Source: Yeosuana aquiaggeris
GTDB taxonomy: Bacteria; Bacteroidota; Bacteroidia; Flavobacteriales; Flavobacteriaceae
NCBI RefSeq assembly: GCF_044003965.1
Contig: NZ_JBAWKC010000001.1
Span: 744,001-808,000, forward strand
Direction of reading: 5' to 3'
DNA: 64,000 bases
This document shows, in pieces, positions 18,291 through 26,886 of the stretch. The notes beneath the pieces were generated by a model that saw nothing but the letters and a program-made list of their open reading frames with translations, did no database searches and was not told where the DNA came from. Position 1 is the stretch's first letter; every line of letters starts with the position of its first letter. The position numbers were made by a program, and so were the translations under genes.

Positions 18291-18309
18291 ATTTGAAATA
18301 TAAATTAAA

Positions 18310-18708
18310 TTATTCTTTCAAGGTTCTCATGTAATTTACTATTAACCAACGGTCTTCATCATTTGGTATTTTTTTAGTGTATTCCGGCATATCATCTCTA
18401 CCAAAAGAAGTTTTATAGAATAATTCACCATCGGTTTGTTTTTGGTATTCTTCAGAAGAGAAATCACCTAAATCACCTTTCAATCCATCCGCTTTTGTAC
18501 CGTCACCATAACCTTCTTTACCATGACAAGATTTACAATGTTTTTCGTAGAGCGACTTGCCAATTGATATGTCAACTTTTGCGTCTGTTGGGTTTTTCAT
18601 AGTTTTATACTTTGCAGGAACTACCCATTTGTCTTGCTCTACTTTTGTAAAAGCTAAAAGAGCCAAACTTATTACGCCAATAATCATTACTCGTTTTACT
18701 GTTTTCAT
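18310..18708 (-). CDS. class I monoheme cytochrome c (paralogue 1)
   Basis: A protein of 132 aa with an N-terminal signal/anchor sequence and one haem site CKSCH (C58-H62). The axial Met is probably in GRDDMPEY. The domain is closely similar to those encoded at 22233 and 23288 (shared KHCKSCHGKEGYGDG and DEDRWLIVNYMRTLK). Probably a periplasmic electron carrier or the cytochrome subunit of the FeS-NrfD complex encoded upstream. Last gene of the operon starting at 21970. Confidence 0.9.
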   Translation of the reverse strand: MKTVKRVMIIGVISLALLAFTKVEQDKWVVPAKYKTMKNPTDAKVDISIGKSLYEKHCKSCHGKEGYGDGTKADGLKGDLGDFSSEEYQKQTDGELFYKTSFGRDDMPEYTKKIPNDEDRWLIVNYMRTLKE

Positions 18709-18726
18709 TTTAATTAATTTTAATGG

Positions 18727-19623
18727 TTATTTTTTAATTTTTAAATCAAGTTCTTTGCCTTCTTTCCTAATATTCATGAGGTTTATAATACTATATACAT
18801 AATTGGCCCAAACACCAATTAATAAAATTGACAATACAATATACATCCAGATAGGAGCGGCACTTGACCATAGTTTATGAGATTCAATTTCTATTTTCTT
18901 ATTAACGCCCCAATTGATGTTTTTTTTCTGCACAACATTGCCAAACTCATCACTATCTAAAATAGAAGCTATAACAACAATATTTCCGTTTTTATCTCCT
19001 GAGATATTTTCAGGAAATTTAAATTGAAATTCACCACCTTCTATAGTGCCTTCTTGTATGGGCATGTTTGAAAGATAACCACCAATAGCAACTTTTATAG
19101 CTGCGTCTTCAACAGGTATTTTGGTGTTTATACTATCTAATGTAAAGGCATTTATAATAACAGTCTTGACACTATCAATGACTTCTAAATTCAATTCCAT
19201 TAAAATATCTTTAACAGCAAGTTCACTTTCTTCACCATCTAAGTCATCAGTACCATCAAAAACGGCTTTAAAATTTATATATCCTTCTTCATTAGTTATA
19301 TACTTTTGATTTCCAGGCATCGTTAATTGAGCGGTACCTTCTTGATCCGTTTTTACAGTTCCTAAAAGAAGGTCACCATCTTCAGTAACGTTATAAAAGT
19401 TGATATCGGCATTATAAACTGGCACCCTGTCTTTTCTGTCTTTTTTATGGGTTCCAATAAAACTGGCTTCTAAAACACGGGAATTATCTGGTTGTTTTTT
19501 TGTGCTTAATCCAAAACGAATTCGGTAGTTTTCTGCGTCGTTTTCTTGGGCATAACTTTGAAAATTAAATAAGAACCCCATGGCTATTATGATTGCTATA
19601 TGTTGTGTGATTTTAGTTCTCAT
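18727..19623 (-). CDS. exported Ig-like protein with C-terminal membrane anchor (paralogue 1)
   Basis: A protein of 298 aa with a signal peptide (cleavage near SYAQ), a beta-rich region with DQEGTAQLTMPGN-type repeats like Ig or carboxypeptidase-regulatory domains, and one C-terminal membrane helix (about 255-275) followed by a basic tail. No known family is recognised. A similar gene occupies the same position in the second module (23702). Constant placement between NrfD and cytochrome genes suggests a real subunit of the complex, which is inference. Confidence 0.8.
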   Translation of the reverse strand: MRTKITQHIAIIIAMGFLFNFQSYAQENDAENYRIRFGLSTKKQPDNSRVLEASFIGTHKKDRKDRVPVYNADINFYNVTEDGDLLLGTVKTDQEGTAQLTMPGNQKYITNEEGYINFKAVFDGTDDLDGEESELAVKDILMELNLEVIDSVKTVIINAFTLDSINTKIPVEDAAIKVAIGGYLSNMPIQEGTIEGGEFQFKFPENISGDKNGNIVVIASILDSDEFGNVVQKKNINWGVNKKIEIESHKLWSSAAPIWMYIVLSILLIGVWANYVYSIINLMNIRKEGKELDLKIKK

Positions 19624-19629
19624 AATTTT

Positions 19630-20967
19630 TTATTTTTTAAGTGATGGATCTTGTTTAGTTTCTAAACCTCTTTCATGTTGCACAATTTCAGACATAGAAA
19701 TGACCGGTACTAATCTCATTATTAAAAGGAAGAACAATATAAAGGCAGCTATTCCTGCAAAACTTAAAGACCACTCTATCCAAGTTGCGTTATAATGAAC
19801 AAATTCTAGTCTGGTATCTTGAATAGGGATATAGGGGGTTTCTAAAGTTGGTACAACCACTAAATACCTGTTTAACCATAAACCGCAAACGGCAATTAAA
19901 GCGGCAAAAGTTATCGATTTGATAGTTCTGATTTTTTTAATTGACAAAAAGAATAAAGGAACTATAACGCCTATATAATTAGCGAGAATGAATTGCCAGA
20001 AATAATGACCAAATAAAGTGTTTAACAGACTGATGTCTGCCGGTTTATGACTAAACCATTTTGCAAAGTAATCACTAAATGTAAAGTACCCAAATAATAA
20101 GGATAGTACTAATAATACATAGCCAGCCATTACAAAATGAGAGTGAATGATATATTTTTCTAATTTATAATATTTTCTAATGATATACATGGCTATGATT
20201 ATAACGCCTACACCTGAGTATAGACCGGAGAAAATAAAATCAGGCGCAAAGATGGTACTGTTCCAACCAGGTTGAAGTGTTAAGCTAAAAATCCATGCAA
20301 GTACTGTATAGGCTACTATAGCCATAGCAATTATCATTTTAGACATAATACTGGTTATTTTGTGCAACCTTTCACGTTGTGATTCAGTATCCTGATAATT
20401 AATTGCTAAGACCCGATACAATTTTTTTCTCCAGTTAGGAAGCTTTAAATCGGTATTATCTCTTAGAATAGCAAAGTCAGGAATAAAAGTTAAATACAGA
20501 TACAAAAAACATCCGAAAATATCTGTGATTATGGCAATAATATCCCAGGTAATGGGTGATTGAATTCTTGGATATAGAAACAGATAATATAATCTATCTA
20601 ATCTTCCAATACATAATAAAATAAAAATAGGACCAACAATTATTGATAAAATGGTTATAATTTCAACAATTCTTGTCACAGAATTTTTCCAAGGAGTTTT
20701 AAAAAAATGTAATATTCCCGAAATAAAGGCGCCAGAGTAGCTTAAACCTACAAAAAATATAAAATTTATAATATATACGCCCCATACAACATTATCCCTC
20801 ATGCCGGTAATTTCATGACCTTGAGTTAACTGTAAATAAAAGGCGTACAGGCCAACTGCTATTATTGCAATCAACGTTAGAATCCAAATATTTGATAGGA
20901 AACTGGATTTTACTAACATTGGCGAAAATTCTTTAACTAATTCTCTTTTTCTACTATTTGTATCCAT
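19630..20967 (-). CDS. NrfD/PsrC-type membrane subunit (module B)
   Basis: An integral membrane protein of 445 aa with about ten hydrophobic segments. YSGAFISGILHFFKTPWKNS and RLDRLYYLFLYPRIQSPITWD match the NrfD/PsrC family that binds quinol at the membrane surface. It lies 19 nt after the FeS gene and 6 nt before the Ig-like gene. It is a paralogue of the 24574 protein (shared RIQSPI-WD segment and overall length). Confidence 0.9.
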   Translation of the reverse strand: MDTNSRKRELVKEFSPMLVKSSFLSNIWILTLIAIIAVGLYAFYLQLTQGHEITGMRDNVVWGVYIINFIFFVGLSYSGAFISGILHFFKTPWKNSVTRIVEIITILSIIVGPIFILLCIGRLDRLYYLFLYPRIQSPITWDIIAIITDIFGCFLYLYLTFIPDFAILRDNTDLKLPNWRKKLYRVLAINYQDTESQRERLHKITSIMSKMIIAMAIVAYTVLAWIFSLTLQPGWNSTIFAPDFIFSGLYSGVGVIIIAMYIIRKYYKLEKYIIHSHFVMAGYVLLVLSLLFGYFTFSDYFAKWFSHKPADISLLNTLFGHYFWQFILANYIGVIVPLFFLSIKKIRTIKSITFAALIAVCGLWLNRYLVVVPTLETPYIPIQDTRLEFVHYNATWIEWSLSFAGIAAFILFFLLIMRLVPVISMSEIVQHERGLETKQDPSLKK

Positions 20968-20986
20968 AATGAAGAGTCATTTTAGG

Positions 20987-21970
20987 TTAAATTTTACCTT
21001 GTGCTTTTAAATCTTTAACGTAGGGAACCTTGTTATATCTGTCAATGATATCTTCATCTACATCAAACCCGCGTTCTAAAGGGAATTGTCTGTTCACAGC
21101 CGGTAAATAATACACATTAGGTTTAGTTCCTAAATGTTCTAAATAGCGGTAGCCACCACGATTATTAATTAATTCAGAAAAGCTGACCGTTTCTTCGCCG
21201 TTAGTGACAATATCTTCATTTTTGTCTCCAAAATAGATAACTCCCATTGGGCAGGATTGTGCACAATGCGGTAATTTACCCTGTCTTAACATATCTGGAC
21301 AAAAATCGCATTTCATGACCGTTCCTTCTGCCGCTGGGATCTGCGTTTCTGGAGAATAAGGAATCTCTTTATTTTCAAATTTATCTTTATGCCCCCAATT
21401 AAAAATACGTGCAGAATAAGGGCAACTGGTAATACAGAATTTACATCCAATACATCGTTGATTATCAATTAAAACAATGCCGTCTTCTCTTTTAAAAGTA
21501 GCTCCTGTTGGACATACCGTTACGCAAGGCGGTTCGTCACAGTGAAAACAAGGTTTTGGAAACCAATGAGGTGAAACATTTTCATTGTCTTGAAGCAGTT
21601 GAATTTTCATAAATTCCTGATTGTAATCTAATTGATGTGCTTTCTGGCAAGTTTCAACGCATTTTCTTGCATTTTTACATCTGGCTAAATCAATTACCAT
21701 TACAAATTTCCTGTCAGGAATTCCCTTTCTGGATTCCTCAGGCGTTATGAGTGCCTCTGGATATTTGTTAATATTAGTGGCATCAACTTCAACTATTTTT
21801 CCTTCTGGAGTTAATAGTCTTATTTTCTCTCCTGATGGATTTTTTTCTTCTTCAGAAGCAAAATTTGATATTAATGAAGTACCTGCTAGGGCAGTAACAC
21901 TGGACATTAATCCTAATTTTAAGAATTTCCGTCTGTTAGTACTCCTTTTTTCAGAGTCGTGATTATTCAT
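20987..21970 (-). CDS. Tat-exported iron-sulphur subunit lacking one cluster ligand (module B)
   Basis: A protein of 327 aa with twin-arginine signal TNRRKFLKLG. A short domain (KIRLLTPEGKIVEVDA) follows, then a four-cluster ferredoxin. The first cluster reads C98-x2-A101-x2-C104-x3-C108, so the second cysteine is alanine and a 3Fe-4S or altered cluster is likely. The other groups are intact (CFHCDEPPCVTVCP, CIGCKFCITSCP, CDFCPDML with CAQSCP). First gene of the operon, under an FNR-type promoter. Confidence 0.92.
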   Translation of the reverse strand: MNNHDSEKRSTNRRKFLKLGLMSSVTALAGTSLISNFASEEEKNPSGEKIRLLTPEGKIVEVDATNINKYPEALITPEESRKGIPDRKFVMVIDLARCKNARKCVETCQKAHQLDYNQEFMKIQLLQDNENVSPHWFPKPCFHCDEPPCVTVCPTGATFKREDGIVLIDNQRCIGCKFCITSCPYSARIFNWGHKDKFENKEIPYSPETQIPAAEGTVMKCDFCPDMLRQGKLPHCAQSCPMGVIYFGDKNEDIVTNGEETVSFSELINNRGGYRYLEHLGTKPNVYYLPAVNRQFPLERGFDVDEDIIDRYNKVPYVKDLKAQGKI

Positions 21971-22010
21971 AATATAAGAAACTAGAGATTTGTACTACTG
22001 GAAGGATGCC

Positions 22011-22054
22011 TAAAATTATAAAGCAACAACAGATATTCCTATGACAAAAGTCAT
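22011..22054 (-). promoter_or_regulatory. FNR-type operator and promoter of module B
   Basis: Perfect palindrome ATGACAAAAGTCAT at 22041-22054 (centre 22047.5). The minus-strand box TAATTTTA at 22018-22011 ends 36.5 nt from the centre. Box and spacing are identical to the promoter at 29742-29785. The predicted start is about 35 nt upstream of the ATG at 21970. Confidence 0.68.
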
Positions 22055-22095
22055 GTGAATTGAAATATTAATACAAAAATTTAATGAGGTAGCTA

Positions 22096-22109
22096 GTAAT
22101 ATATGTTAC
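22096..22109. promoter_or_regulatory. imperfect GTAAC-N4-GTTAC site
   Basis: GTAATATATGTTAC differs from GTAAC-N4-GTTAC by one base in the left half. It lies 55 nt upstream of the ATGAC operator centre of module B. Weak evidence, reported because full matches sit near the two sister promoters. Confidence 0.35.
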
Positions 22110-22176
22110 ACAACAAAAACAACAGTTTTCATCCTTTTTATTAGAGTTAATTGTATTAATTAAAACTTATAGGCAT

Positions 22177-22207
22177 AAAAAAACCGAACATTATGTTCGG
22201 TTTTTTT
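22177..22207 (-). terminator. intrinsic terminator after the 246-aa cytochrome gene
   Basis: ACCGAACA and TGTTCGGT pair around a 3-nt TTA spacer, flanked by A and T runs of seven. On the minus strand it follows the cytochrome gene ending at 22233. Confidence 0.88.
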
Positions 22208-22232
22208 CAATTTTAAATAAAATAATAAGTTA

Positions 22233-22973
22233 TTATTTTAAAGTTCTCATATAGTTTACTATTAACCAACGGTCTTCATCATCTGGTAATTTTTTTGTAA
22301 ACTCAGGCATATCATCTCTTCCAAAGGTCGTTTTATAAAACAACTCACCGTCCGTTTGTTTTTGGAATTTTGCTGTTGAAAAATCTCCTAAATCACCTTT
22401 TAAATCAGCTGCTTTTGGCCCGTCTCCGTAACCTTCTTTTCCATGGCAGGACTTGCAGTGTTTATCATATAATGATTTTCCAATAGCCGCATCTTGTTTA
22501 GTCGGTATAGGATTTTTCATGGTTACATATTTAGATGGTACCTTCCAAGCATTTGAGTCAGTATTTGTAGGAGCTTCTGTAACTTTAGGTTCCGTTTTTG
22601 TTTCAACTGGGGCATCCATTATGACCTCAGTCTTAGTTTCAGTTTTTGTTACAACTGGAGCCTTAGTTATTACTTCATTTTCCTTTTCTATAATGGGCTT
22701 AGTCACTGTTTTAGTTGTGGTTTCAACTTTTACAGGTGCTGAAGTAGTTTTATTGACTTCTGTTACATTTTTATTAGGTGATAATACTTCAGCTTCATTT
22801 TTTTCAACATCCTTTTTAAAAGGACTGATCTGAATGCTAGTGTCTGTTTCTTTTAAAACTTTTGGGTTTGTTTTTTCAGGAACCACTATTTCTTGGGGTT
22901 GTGTGTCTTTATTTTTACAACTGGAAAGAACAAATATTACCAGCAGTGTTCCAAGTATGAATGTTTTTTTCAT
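22233..22973 (-). CDS. lipoprotein cytochrome c with long Thr/Lys/Val linker (paralogue 2)
   Basis: A protein of 246 aa. Lipobox VLSSCKNKD gives a lipid anchor, residues about 25-145 form a low-complexity T/K/E/V linker, and the last 100 residues are the same monoheme domain as at 18310 and 23288 (CKSCH, GRDDMPEF). The tether may let the haem domain reach between complexes or across the periplasm. Monocistronic between two terminators. No clear FNR-type site was found in front of it. Confidence 0.88.
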   Translation of the reverse strand: MKKTFILGTLLVIFVLSSCKNKDTQPQEIVVPEKTNPKVLKETDTSIQISPFKKDVEKNEAEVLSPNKNVTEVNKTTSAPVKVETTTKTVTKPIIEKENEVITKAPVVTKTETKTEVIMDAPVETKTEPKVTEAPTNTDSNAWKVPSKYVTMKNPIPTKQDAAIGKSLYDKHCKSCHGKEGYGDGPKAADLKGDLGDFSTAKFQKQTDGELFYKTTFGRDDMPEFTKKLPDDEDRWLIVNYMRTLK

Positions 22974-23090
22974 TGTACTAAGTTTTATTTATTACAATAT
23001 AATTATTTTAAGTTCGTAACGGTTATACAATTGCTAATATAACTTACATGATTTATGCTTTATAATGTCATGAATCGAGAATAAAAACTA

Positions 23091-23150
23091 TAAACGTCGT
23101 TGTAAGAGGTTATAGCCTGCTATGAGCCAGACGACGGGAAGCGTTTTTTT
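23091..23150. other. structured, locally GC-rich element between cytochrome genes
   Basis: Outer arms CGTCGT (23095-23100) and ACGACG (23131-23136) enclose a hairpin of GGTTATAG (23108-23115) and CTATGAGCC (23120-23128; one bulge, one G-U). A run of seven T follows at 23144-23150. It may be a plus-strand terminator or a small structured RNA. No ORF and no clear promoter are seen. Confidence 0.4.
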
Positions 23151-23233
23151 AATAATAACTGCACTTACAGTCATTATTTGTCTGTTAAAAATAAAGTCTA
23201 AAATGAACTTGTCGGCTGCCCACTGTTTAAAGC

Positions 23234-23265
23234 AAAAAAAACCGAACAAAAGGTTCGGTTTTTTT
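23234..23265 (-). terminator. intrinsic terminator at the end of the eight-gene cytochrome operon
   Basis: ACCGAAC (23241-23247) and GTTCGGT (23253-23259) pair around AAAAG, with A and T runs outside. On the minus strand it closes the operon running from 29704 to 23288. Confidence 0.88.
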
Positions 23266-23287
23266 AAGATTATATCAATTCAATAAG

Positions 23288-23686
23288 TTATTCTTTTAAA
23301 GTTCTCATGTAGTTTACTATTAACCATCTGTCTTCATCATCTGGTAATTTTTTTGCAAACTCAGGCATATCATCTCTTCCAAAGGTAGTTTTATAAAATA
23401 ACTCACCATCGGTTTGTTTATGGTATTCTGCTGTTGAAAAATCTCCTAAATTACCTTTTAAACCATCTGCTTTTGGTCCGTCTCCGTAACCTTCTTTTCC
23501 ATGGCAAGATTTGCAATGTTTGTCATATAATGATTTTCCAATTGCTGCGTCTGTTTTTGCAGGAACTGGATTTTTCATTGTTACATATTTTGCAGGTACT
23601 ACCCATTTGTCTTGCATAATAGTAGTGAAAGAAAAGAAGATAAAAGCAAAGGCTCCTGCTATTGTAAAAATTTTAATTGTTTTCAT
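23288..23686 (-). CDS. class I monoheme cytochrome c (paralogue 3)
   Basis: A protein of 132 aa with a signal/anchor N terminus, CKSCH haem site and DDMPEF axial Met region. It matches the 18310 protein at nearly all domain positions (KYVTMKNP, AIGKSLYDKHCKSCHGKEGYGDG). Last gene of the operon, 15 nt after the Ig-like gene. Probable electron acceptor of module C. Confidence 0.9.
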   Translation of the reverse strand: MKTIKIFTIAGAFAFIFFSFTTIMQDKWVVPAKYVTMKNPVPAKTDAAIGKSLYDKHCKSCHGKEGYGDGPKADGLKGNLGDFSTAEYHKQTDGELFYKTTFGRDDMPEFAKKLPDDEDRWLIVNYMRTLKE

Positions 23687-23701
23687 TGTTCTAATTTTAG
23701 T

Positions 23702-24577
23702 TTATAATTTTTTTATTTTAATTAAATTTAATATTAAATATATAATTATTCCCCAAATTCCTAAAGTAATTAAATTAGGAACTATAAGTAAGAATAAGGG
23801 AGTTTTATTTCTTGGAGACCACATAGTTCTTTCATCAAAAGTTGATTCATCAACTACTGGGACTCCTAGAGGTGCGGTAACTTGTGCTTTTACGGTTCCG
23901 TAATCATCATTATCCTTAAGAACCACTTCAAAAGTTAACATCCCATCTACACCAGGTATTCCTTCTTCTATAGGTACAATAATGGTGCCAGACTCATCTG
24001 TGCTATTAAATTCTGGGCCAATTCTTAAAGGTCTGAATAAGCGTTGCACTTGTACATTTAATATCTGATCACTCAATACACTATCTGTAGCAGTATCTTT
24101 CAGAGTTGCTGTAATATAGTTAACACTATCTTTGCTAATTATTTTTGCTTCAATAGTAGCGTCTTTATAGCTTAAACTTTTTGAGGCCCGTTTATAGGCA
24201 TCATTTCCTTTAAATGAGACTAATATATTATATAAACCTGTTGAATCTGGTTTTATTAGATTCAAGTCATTAACGACAAATGTGCTTTTGCCCTCTGAGT
24301 CTGTAATGGCACTTCCTAACTTAACGCTATCATCATTATATTCATTAAAAACAGTTAGTTCAATATTTGCAACATCTATGTTTGATCCATCAACTTTTGA
24401 AGAAGCTCTTAAATTAAAAGCTATTTCTTTGTTCATGGTTTTTATATAATCTGCTTTTAACCTGATGGTGTTTTTTTTCGGAGGATCTTGTGAGTAGACA
24501 TTTTGTACATTAAGACCTAAGAAATAACCACTGATTATTATCAGAAAAACGAAACGTAAGTTTATAGTTATTTTCAT
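23702..24577 (-). CDS. exported Ig-like protein with C-terminal membrane anchor (paralogue 2)
   Basis: A protein of 291 aa with an N-terminal signal (cleavage near VYSQ), beta-rich repeats (DSEGKSTFVVNDL, DESGTIIVPIEEG) and one C-terminal hydrophobic helix with basic tail IKIKKL. It has the same architecture and position as the 18727 protein. The start overlaps the NrfD stop (ATGA), showing translational coupling to the membrane subunit. The function is not known. Confidence 0.8.
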   Translation of the reverse strand: MKITINLRFVFLIIISGYFLGLNVQNVYSQDPPKKNTIRLKADYIKTMNKEIAFNLRASSKVDGSNIDVANIELTVFNEYNDDSVKLGSAITDSEGKSTFVVNDLNLIKPDSTGLYNILVSFKGNDAYKRASKSLSYKDATIEAKIISKDSVNYITATLKDTATDSVLSDQILNVQVQRLFRPLRIGPEFNSTDESGTIIVPIEEGIPGVDGMLTFEVVLKDNDDYGTVKAQVTAPLGVPVVDESTFDERTMWSPRNKTPLFLLIVPNLITLGIWGIIIYLILNLIKIKKL

Positions 24578-25890
24578 GATTTAATGTTTTTAGCAGTTTC
24601 TAATTCTTCTTGTTCATCAGCTGTTCTTTGAATAGGAATGACAGGTAAGTACCTAACTAAAATGGTTATAATCAACAAGCACATGGCTAATGTTGCAGCC
24701 GTAATTAACCATTCATGGAGGCTTGGAAAATAGTGGCGCCAAGCTTCTGGAACACCTTGTATTGGTAAAAAGGGATGCAATAACGTTGGGGTAACAATAA
24801 GGTAACGTTTCCACCAAGAACCTAAAACAACAAGGATACTAACCCAAAATATGGCTAGAGGGCTTCTTCCTTTTTTGAAAAATAAAACGATGATAGGTAT
24901 CACTAATCCACCAACAATAACAAACCAGAATAAAGGAGCATATTCACCAGTAACCAGTACATTTAAATGGGTGATTTCTTCTTTTTTAGAAGTAAATTCT
25001 GGTATTAAATATTCATTGATATTAAAGTATAAGTAAATTAAACAGGTTAATGCTAAAAACTTACCTAATTTATCAAAATGAAAGTCAGTTATATAATTCT
25101 CCAAATTATAAGCTCTTCTAATAACGTATACAACGGTAATAAGGGCTCCTATACCTGCAACAGCGGCTCCTGAAATAAAATAGGCCCCCATATTGGTGCT
25201 ATCCCAACCCACTCTAAATAAAGTTGAAAACAACCAGGCGTCAACGGTTTGTAGCATAAAACCTGCTGGAATAATTAATAGTGAAATTAAATGAATGGAT
25301 TTTATATGAATGGATTTTTGAGCATCACTTCCTGTCCAATTAAGTGATAACATTCCATACCACTTGCTAAGTTTCGGTTTTGTGTTTTTAAAATGTTTTT
25401 TTAGCAGAGCGAAATCAGGTAATAATGGAAAATATAATAATAATAGGGATATGGCCATAAATGTTGGAATGATGATAACATCCCAGATAATTGGCGATTG
25501 CATTCTGCCGTGAATAAATAAATACAACAACCGGTCTGGTCTACCCATATCAATCATGATAGTAAGTCCAGCCATAATGATAGCGGCTACAGAAATAATT
25601 TCGGCAATTCTAACAATAGGAGTTCTCCAGGCATTCTTTGTAAGCCTTAAAACAGCAACCGTGATGGTACTCACAAAACTAGTAGCTACAAAAAACACAA
25701 AGTTTGAGATGTAAACTCCCCATAAAGCATAATCACTCATGTTGGTGACCACCTGACCTTGAATGACTTGATCTATATATGCTATAATTCCAGCAATGCT
25801 TACAACTACTAAAAGGGTCGTCCAAATAACGCCTTTTCTGCCAAATTTCTGTGGCGCTAAATCGTTCAATAAAGTATCGTAATTTTTCAT
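24574..25890 (-). CDS. NrfD/PsrC-type membrane subunit (module C)
   Basis: A protein of 438 aa with about ten membrane helices. The segment RPDRLLYLFIHGRMQSPIIWDV aligns with the paralogue at 19630. By family it oxidises menaquinol and passes electrons to the partner FeS protein. It overlaps both neighbours by ATGA junctions (25887-25890 and 24574-24577), so FeS, NrfD and Ig-like proteins are made in step. Confidence 0.9.
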   Translation of the reverse strand: MKNYDTLLNDLAPQKFGRKGVIWTTLLVVVSIAGIIAYIDQVIQGQVVTNMSDYALWGVYISNFVFFVATSFVSTITVAVLRLTKNAWRTPIVRIAEIISVAAIIMAGLTIMIDMGRPDRLLYLFIHGRMQSPIIWDVIIIPTFMAISLLLLYFPLLPDFALLKKHFKNTKPKLSKWYGMLSLNWTGSDAQKSIHIKSIHLISLLIIPAGFMLQTVDAWLFSTLFRVGWDSTNMGAYFISGAAVAGIGALITVVYVIRRAYNLENYITDFHFDKLGKFLALTCLIYLYFNINEYLIPEFTSKKEEITHLNVLVTGEYAPLFWFVIVGGLVIPIIVLFFKKGRSPLAIFWVSILVVLGSWWKRYLIVTPTLLHPFLPIQGVPEAWRHYFPSLHEWLITAATLAMCLLIITILVRYLPVIPIQRTADEQEELETAKNIKS

Positions 25891-26864
25891 GATTTTTCAG
25901 GGTTTTCAACAGATTTAAATTCTGTAAAATATTCTAATCCTTCTTCAAAATCGACTAATCTGTTTACAGGAGGCAAATAGTAAACGCTAGGTTTGGTACC
26001 TAAGCCTTCCATGAGCCTATAACCGCTTTTATCTCTTAATAATTTGCTTAACCGAACGGTTTCGTCTCCATTAGTAACGGTATCTTCATACTTGTCACCA
26101 AAATAGAAAACACCATTTGGACACGCAGTTACACAGTGTGGTAGTTCTCCTTTATCTATAGAATGCGGACAGAAATCACACTTATCTACGGTACCTTTTA
26201 CACTAGGTAAACCTGCAAATTCTGGTGAAGAGTGACAAGCTCCTTCCATTTCCATTTCCATTTCCATGTTCCCTTGATTGGGTTCACTCCAATTGAAAAC
26301 ACGTGTTGAATATGGGCACGCCGCCATACAAAAACGACAACCAATACAACGTTCATTATCAATTAACACCAATCCGTCTCTGCGTTTAAAAGTAGCGTCA
26401 ACCGGGCAAACGGTCACACAGGCAGGATGATCACAATGCATACAGGTAGTTGGCATCCAGTAAGGTGCCGTATCTTCATCTTCCTGCATTTGATATACCT
26501 TAAGCCAAGCATGCTCACCTGTTATATAGTGATGCTTGTTACAAGCAGTCTGACATTTTAAAGCATTTTTGCATTTGGCTAAATCTATAACCATTACAAA
26601 TTTTCTGTTAGGCATGCCTTCCCTAACATTGTATTTTTTATCAGTATCACAAGTCTCAACAACTTCAACAACTTCTGATGCATCCACTTGGATCAAAGTG
26701 CCATCTGTAGTCATTAATTCTACAAATTCACCGGTATTGGTGTTTGACTTTGCATTTAATTTGGAAATTTTTGAAATGGCCATCCCGCCAATGGCGGTGG
26801 CAAGGCCCAATTTGAGTCCTTTATCAAGAAATTTACGTCTTGAATTTTTGTTGTTATCTTCCAT
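25887..26864 (-). CDS. Tat-exported iron-sulphur subunit lacking one cluster ligand (module C)
   Basis: A protein of 325 aa with twin-arginine signal NSRRKFLDKG. The domain FVELMTTDGTLIQVDA is followed by a four-cluster ferredoxin. The first cluster again reads C98, A101, C104, C108, the same substitution as in module B. Later groups are intact (CMHCDHPACVTVCP, CIGCRFCMAACP, CDFCPHSI with CVTACP). An insertion with four Met-Glu pairs lies before the last group and is encoded by a hexanucleotide repeat. Confidence 0.92.
   Translation of the reverse strand: MEDNNKNSRRKFLDKGLKLGLATAIGGMAISKISKLNAKSNTNTGEFVELMTTDGTLIQVDASEVVEVVETCDTDKKYNVREGMPNRKFVMVIDLAKCKNALKCQTACNKHHYITGEHAWLKVYQMQEDEDTAPYWMPTTCMHCDHPACVTVCPVDATFKRRDGLVLIDNERCIGCRFCMAACPYSTRVFNWSEPNQGNMEMEMEMEGACHSSPEFAGLPSVKGTVDKCDFCPHSIDKGELPHCVTACPNGVFYFGDKYEDTVTNGDETVRLSKLLRDKSGYRLMEGLGTKPSVYYLPPVNRLVDFEEGLEYFTEFKSVENPEKS
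26244..26267 (+). repeat. hexanucleotide repeat (TTCCAT)x4 inside the module C FeS gene
   Basis: Four exact tandem copies of TTCCAT (ATGGAA on the coding strand) encode alternating Met-Glu. Six-base units keep the frame, so copy-number change would lengthen or shorten a loop without breaking the gene. Confidence 0.85.
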
Positions 26865-26886
26865 ATTTATTGGTGGTTAACAGGAA

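Noticed and set aside
23046..23074. ATGAT and GTCAT half sites upstream of the 246-aa cytochrome gene
   Set aside because: The halves are too far apart for one dimer and no box is found at the spacing of the other promoters.
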